Assembly: GCA_946476985.1 (NCBI GenBank)
Contig: CAMKWS010000002.1
Location: 185,958-249,957, forward strand
Reading direction: 5' to 3'
Source of the DNA: an uncultured Acetobacteraceae bacterium
GTDB lineage: Bacteria; Pseudomonadota; Alphaproteobacteria; Acetobacterales; Acetobacteraceae
Length of the DNA stretch: 64,000 nt
Below are positions 55,718-64,000 of this stretch, piece by piece. Every line of letters starts with the position of its first letter. Positions within the stretch are counted from its first letter, which is position 1. The translations under genes were made by a program, and so were the position numbers. Below the pieces are notes generated by a model that saw only the letters and a list, made by a program, of their open reading frames with translations, was not told the origin of the DNA and ran no database searches.

Positions 55718-57815
55718 ACTACTCCTTGATCTCTTTTGTGAAGAGATCCCCTCCGGCATGCAATCCCGTGCGGCAGATGACCTCGCACGCCTTGTCGCAC
55801 AAGCTGCAGAGGGGCTAAATCCTCGCGCTATTCGCCGTTTTTACGGAGCCCGTCGCATCGCCCTTATCATGGAAGTCGATGCCAGCATCCCTGCACGCCA
55901 AGTTTCCGAGCGAGGCCCACGTGAAAATGCACCTGAGAAAGCCCTCGCTGGCTTCTCCCGTAAACATGGCGTCACAGCGGATGAACTCACAAAAGAAAAT
56001 GGCTTTTGGGTTCTGAACCGTGAGCTTCCCCCTGTAGAGGCAAAAGAACTCATCGCACAGGCTCTGCCAGAGCTACTATGGAAGTTCCCGTGGCCTAAAG
56101 CTATGCGTTGGGGGAATGGATCACTCTTCACATGGGTACGCCCACTCCATCACATCACCTGTCTTCTAGATGGCGAAACAATTCCTTTCACCTTGGCACG
56201 CCAAGATGATGATGCACACGGGCTCGTGGCCTCAAACATTACGGAAGGGCATCGCTTCCTCTCCCCTGGCAGCTTTACCGTCACAAGCGCAGCCCAATGG
56301 CTAGATGAGCTTAAAAAGCGTCATGTTATTCTCAATGCAGAAGAACGTGCCGATCTCATCAGCTCAGGCGTACGCCAACAAGCTGAGCAAAAAGGGCTTC
56401 AACTTGTTGAAGATGCTGGCCTTGTCACCGAGATTAGCGGACTTGTGGAATATCCCGTCCCTCTCCTCGGCCGCATTGATGACTACTTTATGGACCTCCC
56501 TCCCGAGGTGATGCAGGTCTCCATGCGTGTTAACCAGCGTTACTTTGCTCTACGCACACCTGAAGGCAAAGCAGCACCTTGGTTCGCTTTTGTCGCCAAC
56601 CGCACCTTTAACGATGGTGGTACGCTCTGCATCGCAGGGAATGAACGCGTCCTGCGTGCCCGCTTTGCTGATGCACGGCATTTCTGGGACCTTGATCGCA
56701 AGACCAAGCTCGCAGAGCGTGTAGATGCACTAGGAGCTGTAACCTTCCATGCCAAGCTCGGCACACAAAAAGAACGTGCAGAACGCATCAGCGCATTAGC
56801 AGGTCATATTGCCAAAGCTATGGGGCTTACAACAGAACAAGCCGCAGAAGCAGAACGTGCTGGTCTCCTTGCTAAGGCTGATCTTACAACAGGTATGGTT
56901 GGTGAGTTCCCAGAACTTCAAGGCGTTATGGGCGGTTATTACGCTGCACATGACAATGAAACACCTGCCATTGCCCAAGCCATTGCTGAGCATTACATGC
57001 CACGCGGACAGAATGATGAGACTGCACGCGCTCCTATCTCCGTTGCTGTCGCATTAGCAGACCGCATCGATATGCTAGCAGGCTTCTTCAGTATTGGAGA
57101 AACACCAAGTGGCTCTGGCGACCCTTACGGCCTCCGCCGTGCTGCCCTAGGTATATTGCGGACCATCCGCGATAATGCCCTCCGCTTTGATCTCGGCGCT
57201 CTGTTGGCCACAGCTGCAGCAGCTTATACCTCCATCTCACATGAAGCCTCTGCACTTGGAGAGCTTGAAAACTTCTTTACCGACCGGTTGAAAGTCCAAC
57301 TGCGTAATGAAGGACGCCGCCATGATGTGTTAGATGCCACACTCGCTGTGACACGCGCACAAGAGGGCAATACACTCTTTACGCAACATTTAGATGGCGA
57401 CCTTGTCCGCCTTCTCAACCGTGTGGAAGCTCTGTCCGAGATGATTGGCACTGAAGACGGCAAAAACCTCCTCGCTGCTTATCGACGTGCAACGAACATC
57501 CTACGCATTGAAGAGAAAAAGGACGGTCCTCACCAGCAAACGCCGGACAACTCTCTTTATGTCCAGGATGAAGAGCGCGCCTTAGATGCTGCCCTAACTG
57601 AGGTAGGCCCTCAAATTACAGAGAGCCTCAAGCAGGACAATTTCACAGCGGCTATGCAACAGCTTGCTGTGCTCCGCCCTGTAATGGACCGCTTCTTTGA
57701 AGCTGTCACCGTCAACGCAGATGATCCCGCCCAACGGCTTAACCGCCTAAGGCTCCTTGCTGCCTTTAACCGGCAAGGTCGCCTTATTGCGGAATTCAGC
57801 CGTATTGAGGCTTAA
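55710..57815 (+). CDS. glyS: Glycine-tRNA ligase beta subunit
   Basis: 701 residues from ATG 55710, set by GAGGAGG eight bases upstream. [18 protein letters not shown] is the typical N-terminus. The central HD-like fold and the C-terminal anticodon-binding DALR region ([28 protein letters not shown]) are present. It overlaps glyQ by eight bases, indicating coupling. A terminator follows. Confidence 0.97.
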   Translation: MAELLLDLFCEEIPSGMQSRAADDLARLVAQAAEGLNPRAIRRFYGARRIALIMEVDASIPARQVSERGPRENAPEKALAGFSRKHGVTADELTKENGFWVLNRELPPVEAKELIAQALPELLWKFPWPKAMRWGNGSLFTWVRPLHHITCLLDGETIPFTLARQDDDAHGLVASNITEGHRFLSPGSFTVTSAAQWLDELKKRHVILNAEERADLISSGVRQQAEQKGLQLVEDAGLVTEISGLVEYPVPLLGRIDDYFMDLPPEVMQVSMRVNQRYFALRTPEGKAAPWFAFVANRTFNDGGTLCIAGNERVLRARFADARHFWDLDRKTKLAERVDALGAVTFHAKLGTQKERAERISALAGHIAKAMGLTTEQAAEAERAGLLAKADLTTGMVGEFPELQGVMGGYYAAHDNETPAIAQAIAEHYMPRGQNDETARAPISVAVALADRIDMLAGFFSIGETPSGSGDPYGLRRAALGILRTIRDNALRFDLGALLATAAAAYTSISHEASALGELENFFTDRLKVQLRNEGRRHDVLDATLAVTRAQEGNTLFTQHLDGDLVRLLNRVEALSEMIGTEDGKNLLAAYRRATNILRIEEKKDGPHQQTPDNSLYVQDEERALDAALTEVGPQITESLKQDNFTAAMQQLAVLRPVMDRFFEAVTVNADDPAQRLNRLRLLAAFNRQGRLIAEFSRIEA

Positions 57816-57823
57816 CAACAAAA

Positions 57824-57848
57824 AGGCCGGTGGGTTTCCCCCCGGCCT
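57824..57848. terminator. Terminator between glyS and the LysE-family gene
   Basis: An 11-bp stem with one mismatch (57824-57834 with 57838-57848), very GC-rich, and a short pyrimidine tract after it. Convergent genes on both sides. Confidence 0.7.
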
Positions 57849-57857
57849 CTCTCATTC

Positions 57858-58511
57858 TTAATGAGGCGGCTCTTGCGTCAATAATATCTTGGCCCCAAAA
57901 ACAATAAATACGAGACCGGTCAATCTATCCAACCGCCTTACAATCACAGGACGATTAAAAAACTGAGCCAAAGGCACAGTCAGAGCCACAAGCAATAACA
58001 GCCAGATAACTGACAATAAGACCTGTATCACCGTCTGCCACAGCGTAAACACCACGACATCAGCATCTGGTGGAATGAATTGTGGATAGAACGTAATCAC
58101 AAAAATGCCAGCTTTAGGGTTTAGAAGGTCCGTCAGCACACCGCGGCGGAAGCCTGTCCAATAAGGATTTCCCCCCTTGGAGGTGTGGCCTAACCTTTGC
58201 CCCGTTGCTGTCAAAGCTGTACGCGGGCGCAGCAGGAGCCCGATACCCATCCATGCTAGATAAACCGCCCCCAAGCATTTCACAACCAAGAACGCCGTCT
58301 CGGAAGCTGCAAGCAATGCTGTAAGCCCAAAGGCTGCTGCGATGCCCCATAGGCTCAGCCCAACGGCGATACCTGCGACAGCTCCAAGCCCCGCCTTACG
58401 CCCCTCCGCAGCAGCTGTTCGCAAAACCATGACGGAGTCTAGCCCCGGGGTGATTGTAAAAAGCGCCGCAGCCGCAGCAAAGGCAGATAAAGGCAGAATA
58501 AAATGATGCAT
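57858..58511 (-). CDS. LysE/RhtB-family amino acid exporter
   Basis: 217 residues and about six membrane segments. The start LFTITPGLDSVMVLRTAAAEGRKAGLGAVAGIAVG is the LysE/RhtB signature, followed by NPKAGIFVITFYPQF. It should export amino acids such as homoserine, threonine or leucine, or related compounds. Specificity cannot be assigned. It converges on glyS and lies about 130 bases after rodA. Confidence 0.92.
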   Translation of the reverse strand: MHHFILPLSAFAAAAALFTITPGLDSVMVLRTAAAEGRKAGLGAVAGIAVGLSLWGIAAAFGLTALLAASETAFLVVKCLGAVYLAWMGIGLLLRPRTALTATGQRLGHTSKGGNPYWTGFRRGVLTDLLNPKAGIFVITFYPQFIPPDADVVVFTLWQTVIQVLLSVIWLLLLVALTVPLAQFFNRPVIVRRLDRLTGLVFIVFGAKILLTQEPPH

Positions 58512-58642
58512 GAGGCAGCTTGCCCTTCAGCAACTGAGTGAAATATTGTCGGTTTAGCCTACATGCCCACAGCTTAACTTCGCACAAATACCCGCATGAG
58601 AGTCTAGAAAGCCCCCTAACGGCGTAGCAAAGGAGATCACGA

Positions 58643-59794
58643 TCAATCGTCCGGGTCGTTACGATGCACCCAGCTAGATAGCAGCAGCCCAAAGCCAAAC
58701 ATCATCGTCAGCATGGCCGACCCACCGTAAGAAATCAATGGCAATGGCACCCCGCCCACAGGGATCACCCCCATCACCATAGAGAGATTCACAACACAAT
58801 AGAGGAAGAAATCTACTGAAATTCCTAAGCCGACAAGACGCCCAAAACGGTTACGGCAACGCAACGCAATTAACATACCACTCATAGTAATCAGAAATAA
58901 AAGGCAAATCACCGCAACGCCACCAGCGTAACCCCACTCCTCGCCAATCATTGTAAAAATAAAATCTGTTTGTTTCTCTGGGAGAAAACTAAGCTGCCCT
59001 TGCGTTCCATGAAGGTAGCCTTGCCCCCAACTTCCTCCAGCACCTAACGCAATACGTGACTGTAAAATATTATACCCCGCGCCCAACGGGTCATGCTCTG
59101 GATGCAAAAATGTATCAATCCGAGCTTTCTGGTAATCATGCAGATGGTTGTAAATAAAATTCCCTAGGAAAGGGATAGGGCCTACCAACACAATAATCAT
59201 CCACCAGCGCATACCGGCAGCAAAAAATAGAGAGGCCCCGATAACTCCCACAATCGTCGCTGTTCCAAGGTTAGGTTCCTTTAAAACCAGCACGACCGGT
59301 AGAAGAGTTAATAAAGCAGGGATAATGAGCCGAACAGGGTTACCCATATCCTCCCGCTCAATACGGCAAAACCATGTAGAGAGCATCAATACAAGGGCGA
59401 TTTTGGAAAACTCAGACGGCTGGAACTGCAACCCACCAAGGTTAATCCACCGCTCAGCCCCTTTACCAACGTGCCCCATCTTCAGCACCATCGCCAAAAG
59501 CGTGACTGAAAACATATAGATAGGCACAGAAACAAGCCGCAATAGACGTGGGCTCGCCAGTGCAACACCCAACATCATCAACAACCCAAAACCAAAACGT
59601 ATCGCCTGCGGCTGTGCAAATGGTGCCGCACGCCCACCACCAGCGGAGTAGAGAGCCGTATACCCCACCCCTGCTAGACAGCAGATCAATAAAACAAAAA
59701 ACCAATTAATCTGCCACAAACGGGAGAACATCCGCAGATTCGGCTCATCACGTACAAGCCGCCGCGTCGTCCGAGGAACCGTAAAATCCTTCAC
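58643..59794 (-). CDS. mrdB: Rod-shape peptidoglycan glycosyltransferase RodA
   Basis: 383 residues, SEDS family with about ten membrane segments. Conserved elements include QPSEFSKIALVLMLSTW (the catalytic-side loop with the SEDS Glu/Lys region), EPNLGTATI, PEKQTDFIFTMIGEEWG and PVGGVPLPLISYGGSAM. It polymerises glycan strands with its partner PBP2. The start is GTG 59794 with GGAGGAGG about six bases upstream. It is the last gene of the mreBCD-mrdA-mrdB run. Confidence 0.95.
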   Translation of the reverse strand: MKDFTVPRTTRRLVRDEPNLRMFSRLWQINWFFVLLICCLAGVGYTALYSAGGGRAAPFAQPQAIRFGFGLLMMLGVALASPRLLRLVSVPIYMFSVTLLAMVLKMGHVGKGAERWINLGGLQFQPSEFSKIALVLMLSTWFCRIEREDMGNPVRLIIPALLTLLPVVLVLKEPNLGTATIVGVIGASLFFAAGMRWWMIIVLVGPIPFLGNFIYNHLHDYQKARIDTFLHPEHDPLGAGYNILQSRIALGAGGSWGQGYLHGTQGQLSFLPEKQTDFIFTMIGEEWGYAGGVAVICLLFLITMSGMLIALRCRNRFGRLVGLGISVDFFLYCVVNLSMVMGVIPVGGVPLPLISYGGSAMLTMMFGFGLLLSSWVHRNDPDD

Positions 59795-59887
59795 GCGCAG
59801 CCTCCTCCCTCTTTAAAGCACTCTACACCCTTAGGGCCTCATAACATATATGGCTCTCATGACCATAACATAACGCTCGGCAGCGCT

Positions 59888-61828
59888 TCAGTCATCTAAC
59901 CAATCAGCACGGGCTACCACTCCGCGCGACAGAGGTGTACGGCTTGCGGGATCACGCACAAGCGTATCTGTCATAATTTGCGCAGCTAACGGCGCTGCCT
60001 CTGTGGCCCCTGCATTCCCGTGCTCAATTACAACAGACACAGCATAGCGTGGTTTGTCATAAGGGGCGAAACAGATAAAGAGCGCATGGGGGCGATACTC
60101 CCATGGCAGATTCATAGAGTTAAAATGCCCACTCTCACGTAGCGCACGCGGCACATTCCGCACCTGCGCGGAACCTGTCTTACCTGCCATTTGCACACCG
60201 GGAAGATCCAACTTCGCCGCTGGTGCCGTGCCCTGCGGCTCATTCACAACAGCGAACATGCCACTCCGCACAGCCGCAAGCACTGAATGATCAAACGGCA
60301 AATCGCCCGCTACAGGCAACTGAGGAGCAGGACGATCATCAATCGTTTTTACAAGATGAGGTTCAATCATTCGGCCTGTAGCCAAACGAGATGTATATGT
60401 CGCCAAAGCAAGAGGCGTCGTCTGCACTTGCCCTTGCCCAATACCCGCATTCACCGTGTCACCACCATTCCAATGATGCCCATGTTTGCGACGCATCTCA
60501 GGCGTGGGAATAGAACCCGCACGCATGTGCGGAAGCTCAATCCCCAACGGACCACCAACACCTAATGTCATCGCTGCATCATGTATCGCTTCAATCCCAC
60601 AGCGACGAGCAACTTGGTAAAAATACACATCGCATGAGTATTTCAATGCTTGATGCAGATTGATCGACCCATGGCCATAACGGCTCCAACAATGGAAGCG
60701 CACTCCCCCCATGTCATAATAGCCAGGGCAGGTAAAACGATCTTCTGGAGTAATTGACTTGGAACTCAGAGCAGCAATAGCCACAGCAGGCTTAAAAGTA
60801 GAACCCGGTGGATAGAGCCCTGATACAGCCTTATCCACCAACGGCGTGCGTTGGTCTGCCATGAGAGCATCCCACTGTGCATGACTAATCCCCCCGTTAA
60901 AGAGGGTCGGGTCAAAAGATGGGGTGCTCACAAGCCCCATAACCTCACCATTGCGGCAATCCATCACCACCGCACTAGCAACACGATCGCCAATACGTTC
61001 CTGAATCTGAGATTGTAAGGCAGTATCTAGCGTCAACCCAAGCTGCGAGCCTGCCTGCCCATCAACACGATTAAGCTCGCCGACAATACGACCTCGAGCG
61101 TTGACTTCCATCTCCACAGAGCCAGGTTGCCCACGCAATGTACGTTCTAATGTCTGCTCAATCCCCGCACGACCAACCTTCATCCCCGGCAGTGCCATAA
61201 CGCCATCCCGCTGGACGTCTCTCTCATTCGGCGGTGCGACATACCCCACAATATGAGCCATGAGGTCTTTAAATGGATATTCTCGCGTTGTCCCGATATC
61301 TACAAGAACCCCTGGCAAACTCGGTGCATTCAGCCCTAACCGAGCCACTTCATCCCATGTAAGGAATTCTTTTAATGTTAATGGGACATAGCGACGTACA
61401 TGCTTACGTGCCCGCGCAATCCGTTCCCGGTCGTGGTCATCAATATGAATAATACTGGCAAAACGATCAATCACCGCTTGGAGGTCAGTTGTCTCCTCCA
61501 CCATAATAAGCGCACGCCAGTTCGGCCTATTTCCAGCGACTAAGACACCGCAACGGTCATAAATCTCACCACGAGCAGGAGAAATTTGCCGACGATTGGT
61601 ACGATTACGGCGTGCTTGTTCCTTAAGCTCATCTCCCTGTACAACCTGCAGCTCGTAAAGATGATGGGCTAACACACCCATAACGCCAGCTTGTGTTGCC
61701 AATACAAGTAAAGCACGACGCGTGAACAGCCCTCCCCCTACCGACCGGCCCTTTGAGAAGCGCAAGTCGGCAGTGGCCCCACTTCGTTTCCGAAATGGAA
61801 AACGGGATCCATCACGCCGTAAGAACAT
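59888..61828 (-). CDS. mrdA: Penicillin-binding protein 2
   Basis: 646 residues. A class B transpeptidase anchored by one N-terminal helix (LLVLATQAGVMGVLAHHLYELQ). The dimerisation domain is followed by the active site: STFK in PPGSTFKPAVAIA (~residue 342), SCD (~398, the SxN-type motif) and KTG in AGKTGSAQVR (~547). It crosslinks elongasome peptidoglycan and is the target of mecillinam-type beta-lactams. It works with RodA encoded next, ~95 bases downstream. Confidence 0.96.
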   Translation of the reverse strand: MFLRRDGSRFPFRKRSGATADLRFSKGRSVGGGLFTRRALLVLATQAGVMGVLAHHLYELQVVQGDELKEQARRNRTNRRQISPARGEIYDRCGVLVAGNRPNWRALIMVEETTDLQAVIDRFASIIHIDDHDRERIARARKHVRRYVPLTLKEFLTWDEVARLGLNAPSLPGVLVDIGTTREYPFKDLMAHIVGYVAPPNERDVQRDGVMALPGMKVGRAGIEQTLERTLRGQPGSVEMEVNARGRIVGELNRVDGQAGSQLGLTLDTALQSQIQERIGDRVASAVVMDCRNGEVMGLVSTPSFDPTLFNGGISHAQWDALMADQRTPLVDKAVSGLYPPGSTFKPAVAIAALSSKSITPEDRFTCPGYYDMGGVRFHCWSRYGHGSINLHQALKYSCDVYFYQVARRCGIEAIHDAAMTLGVGGPLGIELPHMRAGSIPTPEMRRKHGHHWNGGDTVNAGIGQGQVQTTPLALATYTSRLATGRMIEPHLVKTIDDRPAPQLPVAGDLPFDHSVLAAVRSGMFAVVNEPQGTAPAAKLDLPGVQMAGKTGSAQVRNVPRALRESGHFNSMNLPWEYRPHALFICFAPYDKPRYAVSVVIEHGNAGATEAAPLAAQIMTDTLVRDPASRTPLSRGVVARADWLDD

Positions 61829-61898
61829 TCGTTAATAAACGCTTAAAAAATTAAAACTTCCAGCATCGAACATCTCTGCCAATACAACCCTTCTTATA

Positions 61899-62465
61899 TT
61901 AAAACTTATCGTGCTTTTCCATAACATATAACCCCCATAGGTAAAGAACATGTAAAAAAGGATAGCTTCCAATCGCTAAAGCCTCTTGGAAGAAAATAGG
62001 ATAGATAGATAAAAAGCCACGAACACGTATCGACATCAGCAGCCAGTCCGTTCCGGCAATCCCCAAAACCATGGTTCCATAAAGACACCAAGCGCGCCAA
62101 AAACCACCACGAGCCAAGCCAAGGCGACACCCATGTGCCACCCCGAATGTCACCAACATCCAAAATAACAAAACACCCGGCGGGTTCGCACTAAACAGTT
62201 CAATGACAAGCCCACTACAAAACAAACCAAAAACAGGCATAAAATCTGGCCTGTAAAGCGACCAGAACCATACTGTTCCTAGAACTAATGCCGTTTGCAG
62301 CTCTTGCTGACCCAACACACCATACGGAGCCGATAAAATAATGGCTAAAAGAGCCATAGAGATACAGGGGAAAAGCTTACGACGGACGCGTATCATGAGC
62401 TTGCGTTTCTGTTCGACCACCAGGGCTTCATGATCAAGCCCTGTCTGCCCAAACCCTAACGCCAT
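61899..62465 (-). CDS. mreD: Rod-shape-determining protein MreD
   Basis: 188 residues with five or six membrane segments; RPDFMPVFGLFCSGLVIELF matches the MreD core. It bridges MreC and the cytoplasmic MreB filament. The N-terminus carries about 30 polar residues before the first helix. It lies 204 bases downstream of mreC, an unusually large gap for this cluster. Confidence 0.85.
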   Translation of the reverse strand: MALGFGQTGLDHEALVVEQKRKLMIRVRRKLFPCISMALLAIILSAPYGVLGQQELQTALVLGTVWFWSLYRPDFMPVFGLFCSGLVIELFSANPPGVLLFWMLVTFGVAHGCRLGLARGGFWRAWCLYGTMVLGIAGTDWLLMSIRVRGFLSIYPIFFQEALAIGSYPFLHVLYLWGLYVMEKHDKF

Positions 62466-62669
62466 AAAATAGCTCCATCCTAAAAAATTCCGTCCCCTCT
62501 CACATTCTGCGTGAACAGCTAAGGGATTTTCTCACTCTTCCGATAAAGCTCTTTCTACAAGAAAGCAAACAATAGCACATTTTCTGCGCCTCTTTTCTTG
62601 CAGACTGCATCACTAAAATAGCAACTGCTCTTCGACCACACCCTCAAACCTGGAGCTTCTTAAGGCGTA

Positions 62670-63602
62670 TCAGCCGCTTTGTGTTGAAGAAAACGGTAGG
62701 AGGCGACGCAACTTTTTCCAGCTAGATGATCCACTATCTTCATCTGCTGGCAATAGAGGCGCTTTCTCACCCACACGGTCAGAAGCAGGCGGCGCATCAA
62801 CCCCTGTTTCACCATCAAAAATACGCACAAGATTCAAACGGCTCAAATCCGCATCCGGCACAACAACTGGTCGGCCAGAAGGTAAATAATGCACATGCCC
62901 CACGGGCACCCCACCAACGAGCCCCATCTGCCCCCGCGTTTCAACATGCTCCCCTTCTTGAGGGTGTGCATTTTGCGTAAATGAAACAAGGCGTGGATAC
63001 GGCGTATTATCGCCTATCATCATCGCATCACCACCAGAGCTCTGCAATGTAACAGGGATCCGACTTGCCGCATCTTCAATCAACAAGACACGCACAACAT
63101 GAGGCCCTACCTCACTCACCCGGCCCGCCAAGCCGACAGCATCTACCGCCAGATTACCCACATGCACAGTGCTATGCGTTCCCACATCCAGCAATACTGC
63201 ACGCAAATACGGCCCGCTCTCATCACGGACAACCCAGCCACTTACATAATCCTGGCGCGGCTCACTCCCCCAATGCAAGAGAGATTTTAACCGCCGATTT
63301 TCAAACTGAAAGGACTGGACCATCCCATACCAATGGGCTAGCTGGCGATTCTCTTCTCGCAAACGTGCATTCTCTGCCAGAAGATCACCAACACCCTGCA
63401 ACATAATCTGCCACTTATGGAACTGCCGGGGACCAAAGGTGAGAACATTATAAACAGGCGTCATCTCGCGCGCTGTCATCATACGAATCTGCGCCACTTT
63501 ACCGGACCAAATCTGCCCAGCCAAAATCATCCCAACCGATAAGAATACCAAGAATGGCAAAACCAGCCCAGCAAGAAGCTGTCGCTGTTGGATGGAGATC
63601 AT
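62670..63602 (-). CDS. mreC: Rod-shape-determining protein MreC
   Basis: 310 residues. One N-terminal membrane helix (~10-30), a coiled coil with LLAENARLREENRQL (~75-90), then the two beta-barrel domains around GLAGRVSEVGPHVVRVLLIED and VETRGQMGLVGGVPVGHV. It links PBP2 to MreB from the periplasm. The C-terminal ~50 residues are polar and variable. GGGAAGGG eight bases before the ATG sets the start. Confidence 0.94.
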   Translation of the reverse strand: MISIQQRQLLAGLVLPFLVFLSVGMILAGQIWSGKVAQIRMMTAREMTPVYNVLTFGPRQFHKWQIMLQGVGDLLAENARLREENRQLAHWYGMVQSFQFENRRLKSLLHWGSEPRQDYVSGWVVRDESGPYLRAVLLDVGTHSTVHVGNLAVDAVGLAGRVSEVGPHVVRVLLIEDAASRIPVTLQSSGGDAMMIGDNTPYPRLVSFTQNAHPQEGEHVETRGQMGLVGGVPVGHVHYLPSGRPVVVPDADLSRLNLVRIFDGETGVDAPPASDRVGEKAPLLPADEDSGSSSWKKLRRLLPFSSTQSG

Positions 63603-63672
63603 AAAATGCGCCCTTCCCCGTATGGTAAGCCACTCATGTGACCTACCTTACTCGGGATACCTGTGAACAGGC

Positions 63673-64000
63673 TTAATACATCGTTGTTAAAACACCACGG
63701 AGCTGCTGCATTTGCTCCAATGTGCGACCTGTACCGATTGCCACACAGGAGAGAGCATTCTCTGCCACAAACACAGGTAAACCTGTTGCATGACGCAAAA
63801 CATCATCCAAGCGGCGTAACAACGCACCACCACCAGAAAGGACAATGCCTTTCTCTACAATATCAGCCGCAAGCTCTGGTGGCGTATGCTCAAGCACAGT
63901 CGCCACGGCATCAATGATATGGCTCACAGGCTCTTCAAGAGCTTCAGCAATCTGAGATTCACTTACTGTAATCTCACATGGCACACCATTGAGCAGGTCA
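63673..64000 (-). CDS. mreB: Rod-shape-determining protein MreB, 5' part beyond window
   Basis: The last ~108 codons of MreB, the actin-like filament that organises cell elongation. The C-terminal subdomain is clear: ELAADIVEKGIVLSGGGALLRRLD and GLPVFVAENALSCVAIGTG. The frame continues off the right edge through LLNGVPCEI. It is the first gene of the mreBCD-mrdA-mrdB run, 70 bases before mreC. Confidence 0.95.
   Translation of the reverse strand, partial: DLLNGVPCEITVSESQIAEALEEPVSHIIDAVATVLEHTPPELAADIVEKGIVLSGGGALLRRLDDVLRHATGLPVFVAENALSCVAIGTGRTLEQMQQLRGVLTTMY

Noticed and set aside
1-64000. CRISPR arrays, tRNA or rRNA genes, insertion sequences, prophage or attachment sites
   Set aside because: I looked through the intergenic regions and saw no regular spaced repeats, no tRNA-like T-arm sequence and no transposase or integrase gene. 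A covariance-model scan would settle the RNA question.

Overview
The window is a 64 kb stretch of bacterial chromosome with mid-range GC and densely packed genes. It looks like an acetic acid bacterium (Alphaproteobacteria, Acetobacteraceae). The evidence is a fused shikimate kinase/dehydroquinate synthase; the alphaproteobacterial block dgt / argS / SPOR / scpA / scpB / tatB / tatC / serS with erpA divergent from dgt; an OmpA-like pair with alanine/proline-rich linkers; and general protein similarity by eye. The family call is inference from gene content, and I cannot name a genus. I see no tRNA, rRNA, CRISPR array, insertion sequence, prophage or plasmid module. Nearly everything is core or lineage-typical.

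Layout. 1-5.3 kb: 3' part of aroKB, a tandem pair of OmpA-like outer-membrane proteins, and a small GtrA-type membrane protein. 5.4-12.4 kb: alaS, a beta-carbonic anhydrase, a secreted nuclease/phosphatase-fold protein, then prfC and rpsD on the minus strand. 12.7-21.4 kb: transport region with an MFS exporter, a four-gene ytcA-mdtN-mdtO-mdtP-like efflux operon divergent from a LysR regulator, and a MATE exporter. 21.4-28.3 kb: cysS-trmJ facing gltX, then the minus-strand run DAHP synthase - nicotinate phosphoribosyltransferase - small acidic hypothetical protein. 28.6-37.5 kb: small secreted protein, second FUSC-type exporter, glutathione reductase, ferredoxin-NADP reductase, SUV3-like helicase and an unrecognised lipoprotein. 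37.7-47.4 kb: the conserved serS-tatCB-scpBA-SPOR-argS-dgt block, then erpA and xth. 47.7-57.8 kb: TonB-dependent receptor with a possible Fur site, aspS, a Rieske-FAD oxidoreductase, a DUF2076 protein and glyQS. 57.9-64 kb: LysE-type exporter and the rod-shape cluster mreB-mreC-mreD-mrdA-rodA.

Two themes stand out. Translation is heavily represented: seven aminoacyl-tRNA synthetases (eight genes), a tRNA methyltransferase, RF3 and S4. Envelope and export functions are also dense: two FUSC proteins, MFS, MATE, LysE, Tat, OmpA pair, TonB receptor and the elongasome. That fits an organism facing acids, phenolics and sugars, but this is inference.

No convincing new multi-gene system is visible. 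The best leads are small: the LysR box and dyad at the efflux operon, a 24-bp perfect palindrome before the carbonic anhydrase, paired dyads before fpr, the unrecognised lipoprotein at 36.4-37.5 kb, the 3-gene unit ending in an unknown acidic protein, and the absence of nagZ and tatA from an otherwise conserved block. Start codons were moved downstream of the longest reading frame where a ribosome binding site or family N-terminus argued for it.
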